From positions 124,001-188,000 of the forward strand of contig NZ_BMGT01000001.1 of NCBI RefSeq assembly GCF_014640335.1: 64,000 nucleotides of DNA, written 5' to 3'. A program made the translations under genes and the position numbers. This DNA is from Edaphobacter dinghuensis. GTDB taxonomy: Bacteria > Acidobacteriota > Terriglobia > Terriglobales > Acidobacteriaceae. Positions 54,590 through 62,250 of this stretch are shown in pieces. The notes beneath the pieces are model-generated. The model was not told the DNA's origin, ran no database searches, and was given only the letters and a program-made list of their open reading frames with translations. How positions within the stretch are numbered: position 1 is the first letter of the stretch; each line of letters starts with the position of its first letter.

Positions 54590-55906
54590 TTACGGGGAGA
54601 AATACTTCGGATGCTCGCCTGTTGCCCAGGGGTTGTAAGCGGCGGCGAAGGCTGCACGACTTTCAATCGATGGATGGCTGCCTGTCCAGAATTCGACGAA
54701 GGGGTGCGCCGTGGGATCTTCGAGCGACGCCTCGCCCAGCCGTTGAAAGGCCTGCTGCGTTACCTTCTGCGGATCGGCCACGATGCCGTGAATCGCCTCC
54801 TGCCCGTAGACATCGGCGGCGTGCTCGATCGATCGACTGAAGGCATTTTCAATCGGAGCGGAGAAGAAGGACAGGGTGTTCAACGCCAGCAGCAATACCG
54901 CGAGAAAGGCCCAGTCGTTCTGCGAGGCGATGCGCCACCGGCTTCCATAACGGCGGAGCGCCCACTCTGTCAGCTTCTGCCCAACGAAGAAGGCCACCAG
55001 CAGCAGAAGGCCAGTGAACACGAGGCCAAGCGCGATGTGGTGCAATGCATAATGCCCAAGCTCGTGTCCGAAGACGGAGGAAAGCTCGTCCGGTGTCGAC
55101 TGCGCAATGGTTGTGTCCCACAGGACAAGCCGCTTCGATGGGCCAAAGCCGGTGACGTAGGCGTTCAGATCGGTTACTTTGCTGCTGGCGCGCATGTAGA
55201 ACATGCGATCCGGAGGTAGGCTGATGCCGCTGCGTGCAACCACCTTCTCCAACTGCGCGACCAGGGCGGGGTTCGATTGCTGCAACGGCTCGAACTTATT
55301 GAAGAGCGGATCGACCAGCACCGGCGAGAGAAAGACACCGAACAGCACCGCCGCCATCGCTGGAACCCAGAACCACAGCCACCATCGCTGCGGCGAGCGG
55401 CGGATGACCCAGAAGAGCACCATCACCAACATGCCGCCCACAATCCACATCAGCAGAAAGCTCTTGACCTGATCCCACAACCAGCTCGGCCAGTGCTGTA
55501 CCGAGAGCCCATAGGTCAGCCCCAGGTGATGCCCGTAGATATACAGCGGAGCATCGAGCAACGCAATCACACCGAACAGCAGCAGCGTAAATAAAAAGCA
55601 CTGCGCCAGCCGATTCTTCGTGGCACTGGCCGCAAGGTCGCGCAGCCGTGGCGGAACGCCCAGCGCCAGCAGCAGAAGCAGTTGCAGAATGCTCCACACA
55701 CTACCGGCGAAGTAGAGAACCGTCCGCACACGGAAGAGCCCCTCTGCCTGCTTCAGCTTCGCAGGCGGAAGCGTATAGGCGGATGTGTCATGAGCGGCTT
55801 CGTGCAGTGCGCGGGCTTCGGTCGCGGTGGTGTTTTTTACCCAGTGTGGCGCTGTAAGCAGCGCAGCCAGAGCGACGACCAGCAGAAGTATCGTGCGAAG
55901 ACGCAT
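54590..55906 (-). CDS. M48 family membrane metalloprotease (Ste24-like)
   Basis: A 438-residue integral membrane zinc protease. Several transmembrane helices (about 62-82, 100-120, 148-168, 178-196) precede the zinc motif HELGH (His281, Glu282, His285), with the third ligand in SIEHAADVYGQEA. Layout matches CAAX protease Ste24/HtpX-like enzymes, which cut membrane or misfolded proteins. It begins with a signal-like segment (MRLRTILLLVVALAALL). Confidence 0.9.
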   Translation of the reverse strand: MRLRTILLLVVALAALLTAPHWVKNTTATEARALHEAAHDTSAYTLPPAKLKQAEGLFRVRTVLYFAGSVWSILQLLLLLALGVPPRLRDLAASATKNRLAQCFLFTLLLFGVIALLDAPLYIYGHHLGLTYGLSVQHWPSWLWDQVKSFLLMWIVGGMLVMVLFWVIRRSPQRWWLWFWVPAMAAVLFGVFLSPVLVDPLFNKFEPLQQSNPALVAQLEKVVARSGISLPPDRMFYMRASSKVTDLNAYVTGFGPSKRLVLWDTTIAQSTPDELSSVFGHELGHYALHHIALGLVFTGLLLLVAFFVGQKLTEWALRRYGSRWRIASQNDWAFLAVLLLALNTLSFFSAPIENAFSRSIEHAADVYGQEAIHGIVADPQKVTQQAFQRLGEASLEDPTAHPFVEFWTGSHPSIESRAAFAAAYNPWATGEHPKYFSP

Positions 55907-56011
55907 CGTTTATAGGACTCCTGCGGGCAGAGTTTTGTGTACAAAACCCGCCCGAAATTTTACTTTGCCTGTCTTCCGCCACTTCGCTTGGGATGGCGGT
56001 TCGATGTTCTC

Positions 56012-57193
56012 TCAAATCGCAGGGTCAAGCCGAACTTCCGAACCGACAGCAGCAGATTTTTGCTTTGCGGAGCGCCTGGACCTTAGCCTCAGGAACGGCC
56101 GTTCCACAGCGAAGTAGAGGAGCGTGGCGGCGCACAGGCAGGCAACGAAGTAGATGCAAACGGAACGCCAATCGGCTTGCGCAGTTAAGACAGGCAGCAT
56201 CCGGTGGGTGACATGCGCTACGGATTTGTGCGTGAGATAGAGGCTATAAGCAAGGACGGCGAGAGGTGCAGCTCCGGGAACACGCCTTTTCAGGATGCTC
56301 CCATCGCAAACCGCCGAGGCCACCATCAGGCCAAATCCAACCGCCAGCGCAGGGAAGGCAAAGAGAATACTTGCGGGCAGATCCGGACTTGGATAATCGA
56401 AGTTGCAAAGACGAAGCGCAACGACGACTGCGGCCACGCCACATAGCAGTAAGAGATTTCCGTGGCGAGCGATGCGCGACCACCACGATGGCCGAAAGGT
56501 GCGAAGAATAGCCAGACCAACCCCTATCGCCAGCCCATCGACACGTGTGTAGGTCGGGTAATAAATGAACTTCATCATCAAGAGGCCGTGCATCTCATCG
56601 GGGACTCCGGGATTCAGGACGACGTGGTAAAGCACCCAGGCACGAAGAGCAATTCCGCCAAGAACGATAGAAAGCACCAGTACCACGGTCTTCCAGACGG
56701 CTGGACTGCGCATGAACACAAGAAGAAGCAATGGCAGGATCAGATAGAAGTGCTCTTCGACGCAAAGAGACCACACATGAGAGAACGCGTGGGCTTCGGG
56801 ATAGTGCAGCAGGAACAGATTCCAGGTGAAGGTGAAGTACTGCCACGGTGCGTAAAGGCCGGGTGCTTCCCTCCACGAGGGAACAGTGAGGTAGAGGAAC
56901 AGCACCGCGAGATAGGCTGGAAGGATGCGGTAAGCGCGACGAGCGTAAAACTCTTTAAGCGAAGGAACCTCTCCATTCAGATAGGGCTTCAGCAACTGGG
57001 AGCCGATCAGAAAGCCGCTCAGGACGAAGAACAGGTCTACTCCTACCCAGCCGACCGAGGCGATCGGGTTCAGAACCGCCGGAAGAAGGCTATACATGTT
57101 CAGGTGATAGAGCATCACAACTAAAATCGCGACGGCGCGCAGCGTGTCTAGCCCGTGGAAACGGAGAAGAGGAACTTCGTTGTTGGATGTCAT
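56012..57193 (-). CDS. Acyltransferase 3 family membrane protein
   Basis: A 393-residue multi-pass enzyme of the acyltransferase 3 (OafA/NodX-like) family, which O-acetylates surface glycans. The N-terminal motif LDTLRAVAILVVMLYHL and VGVDLFFVLSGFLIGSQLL are diagnostic, with later RAYRILPAYLAVLFLYL and about ten helices. The ATG at 57193 is selected because homologues start just before FHGLDTLRA; longer readings overlap the divergent gene. Substrate unknown. Confidence 0.87.
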   Translation of the reverse strand: MTSNNEVPLLRFHGLDTLRAVAILVVMLYHLNMYSLLPAVLNPIASVGWVGVDLFFVLSGFLIGSQLLKPYLNGEVPSLKEFYARRAYRILPAYLAVLFLYLTVPSWREAPGLYAPWQYFTFTWNLFLLHYPEAHAFSHVWSLCVEEHFYLILPLLLLVFMRSPAVWKTVVLVLSIVLGGIALRAWVLYHVVLNPGVPDEMHGLLMMKFIYYPTYTRVDGLAIGVGLAILRTFRPSWWSRIARHGNLLLLCGVAAVVVALRLCNFDYPSPDLPASILFAFPALAVGFGLMVASAVCDGSILKRRVPGAAPLAVLAYSLYLTHKSVAHVTHRMLPVLTAQADWRSVCIYFVACLCAATLLYFAVERPFLRLRSRRSAKQKSAAVGSEVRLDPAI

Positions 57194-57437
57194 ACCGTGA
57201 CCGCAAAAGAGATAGCGCAGAGGCTGCGCCTGTTCCATTAAGCGTCTGCTAGCCCTGCAACGCCAGTGCTGTTCTCGGCACCTTTTGAACAATGATGCAG
57301 TTCTTATGGCAGAAGATGAAGATTTCGACACAGGTTCTCATCTGTCTCCTGTATGCTTCCTCTCGGCAACACACACTCAAGTCAAGCTCACCGCCGCTCC
57401 GCCTGCAAACCGGGGCTTCCATTGGAAGGAATCAGTC

Positions 57438-57998
57438 ATGAAGTTCATTACCCGTATCCTCCTCGTATTATTCCTTGTGGCACCGGTTGCCGTTCACGCT
57501 CAGGGGACCGCCACCAGCAGCAGCAAGCAGGCCAAAGTAGAAGAGTTGCTGCAGCTTACCCACATGGACCACCTGATGAGTCAGATGATCGACCAGATGA
57601 CAGCGCGCATGAAGGCGTCTGCCGACCAGCAGGCTGCCAATATGAACTTCACGCCTGAGCAAAAGACCATCTATGACGACTACCAGCAGAAGCTCAACCA
57701 GTTGCTGGCCAACTATCTGAACTGGGACAAGATGAAGCCGGTCATGGTGCAGGTCTACTCCGATACCTATACCGACGACGAGCTGAACGGCATCCTCAAC
57801 TTCTATCGCTCACCCGCCGGCCAGGCGATGGTCGCCAAATCTCCTCAGCTGATGACCAAGACCATGAGTGCCATGATGCAGCAGATGGGCACGCTTCAGC
57901 CGCAGGTCCAGCAGCTCAGCAAAGAGTTCGCAGAGAAGATGCAGCAGTCGTCGGCGACGCCTTCGACACCTGATACTGCACCGGCATCCCCGAAATAA
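57438..57998 (+). CDS. DUF2059 exported protein
   Basis: A 186-residue secreted protein with signal peptide (MKFITRILLVLFLVAPVAVHAQ) and the helical DUF2059 domain (about 85-155; YTDDELNGILNFYRSPAGQA followed by MVAKSPQLM). The C-terminus is a Pro/Ser/Thr tail. GGAAGGA lies seven bases before the ATG. Function unknown. Confidence 0.82.
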   Translation: MKFITRILLVLFLVAPVAVHAQGTATSSSKQAKVEELLQLTHMDHLMSQMIDQMTARMKASADQQAANMNFTPEQKTIYDDYQQKLNQLLANYLNWDKMKPVMVQVYSDTYTDDELNGILNFYRSPAGQAMVAKSPQLMTKTMSAMMQQMGTLQPQVQQLSKEFAEKMQQSSATPSTPDTAPASPK

Positions 57999-58046
57999 CT
58001 TCGCTCGAATAAAGTTTTCTCTCTGGGTTCGGAAGAACGGAGCAGC

Positions 58047-58117
58047 GACAAAGACGAAATACAGGGATCTCTCCAGTGCGCCGCGCGATACAGCCGCTTG
58101 GCTCCGGTGAGATGACG
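58047..58117. repeat. Dispersed repeat B, copy 2
   Basis: It shares CGAAATACAGGGATCTCTCC and the GCTCCGGT...GAGATGACG end with 40134-40189, with extra bases (GCGCGATACAGCCGCTTG) in the middle. Confidence 0.5.
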
Positions 58118-58139
58118 CCTTGTTGCACAGGGTTATTTC

Positions 58140-58313
58140 CTAGTGCATCGGCTTTCCGGCGTTCCTGCGGATGTTCTCTGCTACCACCTTCAGATGTGCT
58201 TCGTTGTCCGCCTTCGTGAACGGCTTCGGCGGCGTTCGCCCGGGCAGCAGTTTCACCCGATCCGAGCTCTCGTTTAGCTCGTCCTGACTGGAATTGATCT
58301 CTTCTTTCGCCAT
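58140..58313 (-). CDS. Small hypothetical protein (57 aa)
   Basis: A 57-codon frame beginning MAKEEINSSQDELNESSD and ending NIRRNAGKPMH. The first part is acidic and Asn/Ser-rich, the second basic (VKLLPGRTPPKPFTKAD), as in many soluble small proteins. There is no strong ribosome site, but the composition and clean frame make a real gene likely. It lies between the DUF2059 gene and rpmI on the opposite strand. Confidence 0.5.
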   Translation of the reverse strand: MAKEEINSSQDELNESSDRVKLLPGRTPPKPFTKADNEAHLKVVAENIRRNAGKPMH

Positions 58314-58497
58314 GAATCTATGATCTCAGGAGAGCGGGATCAAGTCATTTGCCTCGATCAATCAACTGATTCTAAACAGCTTACTAGACCATAACTCGGA
58401 GAAGGGGGCGTCAGGGGCGAATCGCCTCCATCCATCGGGCTATCGTCGTATATACTCAAAGGGTTATACAAAAAGTAGCACTTCGTTAGGAACACCA

Positions 58498-58695
58498 ATG
58501 CCAAAGCTGAAGACACACAGCGGCGCCGCAAAGCGCTTCAAGAAGACCGGTACGGGCAAATTCAAGCGCGGCCAGTCGAAGATGCGCCATATCCTCACCT
58601 CGAAGAAGACCAAGACCAAGCGTCATCTGCGCTCGATCACTCTGGTCTCTGAGGCGGATTCGGCCAAAGTCGCACGCATGATTCCTTACGCCTGA
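58498..58695 (+). CDS. rpmI: Ribosomal protein bL35
   Basis: A 65-residue basic large-subunit protein, matching bL35 along its full length ([30 protein letters not shown]). It is followed by rplT after an unusually long 195-base gap. infC, the usual third partner, is not adjacent upstream. Confidence 0.97.
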   Translation: MPKLKTHSGAAKRFKKTGTGKFKRGQSKMRHILTSKKTKTKRHLRSITLVSEADSAKVARMIPYA

Positions 58696-58720
58696 GTTTC
58701 AGGCAGGGAGTTGTCGGTTT

Positions 58721-58820
58721 TTCAGATCGAGCCGCTCGGCGTTAGGTAAAGCCGAAGCAAAGGGCCACTCAAAGCGTAAAGGCCCCTGGACGAACGGAAG
58801 GAAGTCCACCGAGATCTGAA
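58721..58820 (+). promoter_or_regulatory. Structured rpmI-rplT spacer RNA
   Basis: TTCAGATC (58721-58728) is complementary to GATCTGAA (58813-58820), enclosing two further hairpins, CGGC/GCCG near 58737-58754 and GGGCC/GGCCC near 58768-58792. A multibranched RNA between rpmI and rplT could be the site where L20 represses its own operon, as known in other bacteria with a different structure. Inference only. Confidence 0.4.
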
Positions 58821-58890
58821 GTTGCATAGCGAGTGAAGAGGCCACCTTACCTCCAGCCGCTTAAACGATGTACGCAAAAGGAGAAGCACC

Positions 58891-59280
58891 ATGCCCCGTG
58901 TAAAACGGAGTACGAAACGCAATGACCGGCGCAAAAAGATCCTCAAGCGCGCCAGTGGTTATTTCCTCACAAAATCCAAGCTCTATCAGGCAGCGCAAGA
59001 GGCCGTCGAGCGCGGACTCATGTTCGCCTACACCGGCCGCAAGCAGAAGAAGCGGCAGTATCGCGCTCTCTGGATCGTGCGTATCAACGCAGCCTGCCGC
59101 CTCAACGGCATGAGCTACTCGACCTTCATCAACGGCCTCAAGCTGGCCGGCAACGGTTTGGATCGCAAGATCCTCGCCGACATCGCCGCCAACGACGCCG
59201 CTGGCTTTGCAGCATTGGCCGAGCAGGCCAAGGCAGCCCTGAAGCAGGCGAAGGACGCACGCGCCAAGGCCGCAGCATAA
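58891..59280 (+). CDS. rplT: Ribosomal protein bL20
   Basis: A 129-residue large-subunit assembly protein matching bL20 ([35 protein letters not shown]). A short Ala/Lys-rich tail extends the usual length of about 118 residues. A GGAGAAGC ribosome site precedes the ATG. L20 commonly autoregulates its operon. Confidence 0.97.
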   Translation: MPRVKRSTKRNDRRKKILKRASGYFLTKSKLYQAAQEAVERGLMFAYTGRKQKKRQYRALWIVRINAACRLNGMSYSTFINGLKLAGNGLDRKILADIAANDAAGFAALAEQAKAALKQAKDARAKAAA

Positions 59281-59291
59281 ATTTACCGTAT

Positions 59292-59331
59292 AAAAATAAG
59301 GGGCACGGCTCAGGCCGTGCCCCTTATTTTT
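59292..59331. terminator. Terminator after rplT
   Basis: A perfect 18-bp stem (59292-59309 with 59314-59331), loop of four, with AAAAATAAGGGG and CCCCTTATTTTT ends. Confidence 0.92.
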
Positions 59332-59404
59332 GCAATTGATTATCCTAAGCAGCTTTTTGCAATCAGCTAACTGAACAGTTTTTGGGATCAGCTATTCTTG
59401 TCAT

Positions 59405-60790
59405 ATGCCCACAGCTTCAGGAACAACGCCAGAATTGAACTTCCGCACCCCGGACGAGCAGTTCACAGGTCAGGCGCCCTTTGAGTCCTGGGGCCGTTAC
59501 CCAAACTATGACGCCAATGTCGTTCCCCTGCACTGGCAGAGCGACTACCCTGCCGTCTCCAGCGGGATGCACAACGGCGTATTGCCTGTAGGCATGGGCC
59601 GAAGCTACGGCGATGTCTGCCTGCTGAGCGGCGGCAACCTGCTGGTGACCACCGGCATGAACCGCCTGATCGCGTTCGATCCAGAGACTGGTTTGCTGAC
59701 CGCCGAGGCCGGAATCACGCTGGCGCAGATCCTCGACTTCGCTGTTCCCCGAGGCTTCTTTCTTCCCGTCACGCCCGGCACAAAGTACGTTACGCTGGGC
59801 GGGGCAATCGCCAACGACATTCATGGCAAGAACCATCATGTTGCGGGAACCTTCGGCTGCCACGTCACCCAGTTTGAGCTGGTCCGCTCTGACGGCTCGC
59901 GCAAGCTCTGCTCCCGCACCGAGAATCCTGACTTCTTCGCAGCGACCATCGGCGGGCTGGGTCTGACAGGCGTGATCACATGGGCGCAGTTGCGGCTCAA
60001 GCCCATCGTGTCGCGGCTGATCGACTACGAGGGCATCCAGTTCCACGGCATCGACGAGTTTCTCGACCTTACCCGGCAGAGCCAGGACATCGAATACACC
60101 GTGAGTTGGATCGACTGCGCCTCTACCGGCAAGAACTTTGCCCGCGGCGTCTTCATGCAGGGCGACCACTCGAAGAAGCGCGACACGCTCAAGCCTTCGC
60201 CCGAGCCGAAGCTGGTCTTTCCGTTCGACGCTCCCGGCTTTGCGCTGAACCACCTTTCGGTCAGCCTCTTCAATACGGCCTTCTTCCACAAGCAGATTCA
60301 CCAGCGCGTGGTTGCGGAACAGGACTATGAGCCCTTTTTCTATCCGCTGGACAAGGTGCTGCATTGGAACCGCATGTACGGCAAGCGCGGCTTGCTCCAG
60401 TTCCAGTACGTCATCCCGTGGGAACATGCTCGCGAAGGCACGATTACGATTCTCAAAGAGGTTGCGAAGTCCGGCCTCGCCAGCTTCCTCGCGGTGCTCA
60501 AGGCCTTCGGTGATGTCCCCTCGCCCGGCATGATGAGCTTTCCCAAGCCGGGTATCACGCTCGCGCTCGACTTCCCCATCAAGCCCGACAAGAGCTTTCC
60601 GCTCTTCGAACGCCTCGCCGACATGACCAGCGAGTTCGGCGGCCGTCTCTACCCGGCCAAAGATGCAGCAATGACGGCGGCGCAGTTTCAGGCCTTCTAT
60701 CCGCAGTGGCAGCAGTTCGCCCGCTACCGTGACCCGCAACTTACCTCCAGCTTCTGGGAGCGTGTCACCGGAGACAAACCAGGTTTATGA
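59405..60790 (+). CDS. DprE1-like FAD-dependent oxidoreductase
   Basis: A 461-residue FAD-binding oxidase similar to decaprenylphosphoryl-ribose oxidase DprE1, which with DprE2 epimerises polyprenyl-phospho-ribose to arabinose. FAD-domain motifs: PVGMGRSYGD (61-70) and LGGAIANDIHGKNHH (131-145). In the substrate domain, GITLALDFPIK aligns with the mycobacterial segment carrying the benzothiazinone-target Cys, here Ala387; the essential Lys is in YPAKD (419). It overlaps the SDR gene by four bases. The product could be a D-arabinose or other pentose donor for surface glycans; the role in this phylum is inferred. Confidence 0.85.
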   Translation: MPTASGTTPELNFRTPDEQFTGQAPFESWGRYPNYDANVVPLHWQSDYPAVSSGMHNGVLPVGMGRSYGDVCLLSGGNLLVTTGMNRLIAFDPETGLLTAEAGITLAQILDFAVPRGFFLPVTPGTKYVTLGGAIANDIHGKNHHVAGTFGCHVTQFELVRSDGSRKLCSRTENPDFFAATIGGLGLTGVITWAQLRLKPIVSRLIDYEGIQFHGIDEFLDLTRQSQDIEYTVSWIDCASTGKNFARGVFMQGDHSKKRDTLKPSPEPKLVFPFDAPGFALNHLSVSLFNTAFFHKQIHQRVVAEQDYEPFFYPLDKVLHWNRMYGKRGLLQFQYVIPWEHAREGTITILKEVAKSGLASFLAVLKAFGDVPSPGMMSFPKPGITLALDFPIKPDKSFPLFERLADMTSEFGGRLYPAKDAAMTAAQFQAFYPQWQQFARYRDPQLTSSFWERVTGDKPGL

Positions 60791-61545
60791 ATCAGATGGA
60801 TACAACTCCCCGTAAAATCCTTGTCCTTGGAGCCACCTCCGGCATCGCCGAAGCTACCTGCCGCATCTGGGCCAGCCAAGGCGCTCGCCTCTTTCTGGTA
60901 GCACGTAATGCGGAGAAGCTCGCCGCAGTCGCCACTGACCTGCGTACGCGTGGCGCCAGCTACGTCGATACCGCCGTGGCCGACCTGGACAACACCGAAC
61001 AACATCCAGCCCTGCTCGCCCACGCTGTAAACTCGCTGACCGGGCTCGATGTGGCGTACCTTACCTACGGCATCCTCGGCGACCAGGCCAAGGCCGAGCA
61101 GGACTTTAACACGGCTGCCCAGATCATCTACACCAACTACATGGCGCCGGTCTCTCTGCTGACATGGCTGGCAAACTTCTGTGTTCAGCGTCACGGAGGA
61201 ACTCTGGCGGTCATCTCTTCTGTCGCGGGAGATCGTGGGCGCAAGTCGAACTATCTTTATGGCTCATCGAAAGCTGGTCTGTCGGCGTTTCTGGGTGGCC
61301 TGCGCAACCGCGTGGATCGCGAAGGCGTCACCGTGCTCTCCATCAAGCCGGGGCCGGTGAAGACGGCCATGACCGCGGGCATGAAGGGCAGCGAGAAGTT
61401 CGCCGACGCCGACAAAGTGGCGCAGAGCATCGTCAAAGCGATCGATAAACAGCAGGATGTCCTCTATGTGCCGTTCCAGTGGCAGCCGATCATGTTCATT
61501 ATTCGCAACATCCCTGAGCGCATCTTCAAGAAACTCAATCTCTGA
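60787..61545 (+). CDS. DprE2-like short-chain dehydrogenase
   Basis: A 252-residue SDR, partner of the upstream oxidase; DprE2 reduces the 2-keto intermediate with NADH. The Rossmann motif LGATSGIAEATCR (about 14-26) and the active-site YGSSK (Tyr with Lys) are present, and the C-terminal VPFQWQPIMFIIRNIPERIF is DprE2-like and membrane-associating. The ATGA overlap with the upstream gene implies a single operon. Confidence 0.85.
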   Translation: MNQMDTTPRKILVLGATSGIAEATCRIWASQGARLFLVARNAEKLAAVATDLRTRGASYVDTAVADLDNTEQHPALLAHAVNSLTGLDVAYLTYGILGDQAKAEQDFNTAAQIIYTNYMAPVSLLTWLANFCVQRHGGTLAVISSVAGDRGRKSNYLYGSSKAGLSAFLGGLRNRVDREGVTVLSIKPGPVKTAMTAGMKGSEKFADADKVAQSIVKAIDKQQDVLYVPFQWQPIMFIIRNIPERIFKKLNL

Positions 61546-61555
61546 GTGGTAGAAA

Positions 61556-61581
61556 CCCATGTCCCAGAAACGGGACATGGG
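61556..61581. terminator. Hairpin after the DprE2-like gene
   Basis: CCCATGTCCC (61556-61565) pairs perfectly with GGGACATGGG (61572-61581), loop of six. No U-run follows directly, so termination is uncertain. Confidence 0.5.
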
Positions 61582-61601
61582 GCACCCGTCTTTGTGCTGA
61601 A

Positions 61602-62102
61602 CTACCGGCCCTGAATACCTTGCCCATTTGGATAGGCCGGAAACTGGTAGCGATTGCGGCGAATCATATGCACAATCAGCCAGATAATTCCGATCAGAAT
61701 CAGTAACGGCGCGAAGGGCAGAATCAGCCAGAAACGGCCGGGCATAATGGTGCGGTCGCCGTGGATGGTGGCGGTCGAGGCCATGTTTGCGTTTCCGGCC
61801 AGAATGGCTACATCTCCGCCAACCCTGGTGTCATCGGCGAGGTTGATATCTCCGCCAAGGATCGCTACGTCACCTGCGATGCTCTGCGAGGGATCGACCG
61901 TAACGCTGCCGAAGAGGACTGCGACATCGCCTTTGACATCGCCATGAATTCGAACGGAGCAGAAGGCGCACGCGATGTCGCCGGCACTTTCTCCCTCCGG
62001 GACGACGATGTTGCCACCGACGACGACACGGTCCTGATCGGCATGGGCAAAGGGAGCGGAGGCTACAAGAAGGAGGGCGACGGCGAGAAGCAGTTTGGTC
62101 AT
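61602..62102 (-). CDS. Exported polymer-forming-like protein with membrane anchor
   Basis: A 166-residue protein with a signal peptide (MTKLLLAVALLLVASAPFAHA), a right-handed beta-repeat region (about 28-125; IHGDVKGDVAVLFGSVTV, IAGDVAILGGDINLADD, VGGDVAILAGNANMAS) as in bactofilin or polymer-forming cytoskeletal domains, and one C-terminal transmembrane helix (FWLILPFAPLLILIGIIWLI). GAGG lies six bases before the ATG at 62102. It would face the periplasm. Function unknown. Confidence 0.7.
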   Translation of the reverse strand: MTKLLLAVALLLVASAPFAHADQDRVVVGGNIVVPEGESAGDIACAFCSVRIHGDVKGDVAVLFGSVTVDPSQSIAGDVAILGGDINLADDTRVGGDVAILAGNANMASTATIHGDRTIMPGRFWLILPFAPLLILIGIIWLIVHMIRRNRYQFPAYPNGQGIQGR

Positions 62103-62250
62103 AAACGTCCTCGTTGGAGGTAGTGTACGGCGACTATAGGATATGCAGCGCAGGAAAAGCGCCAGGACAGACCAGGAGCAACGTCGGCGGCCTCTGCAAA
62201 TGGTTGATGCGGTACGGCGTGGACTGCTGTCGATGCTAGGCTTAAAGAAC

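Noticed and set aside
59417..60739. 440-codon minus-strand frame opposite the DprE1-like gene
   Set aside because: Mirror of the real gene; no family features or ribosome site.
62103..62250. Possible T-box or tRNA-sensing leader before valS
   Set aside because: No specifier loop, T-box sequence or terminator is visible.
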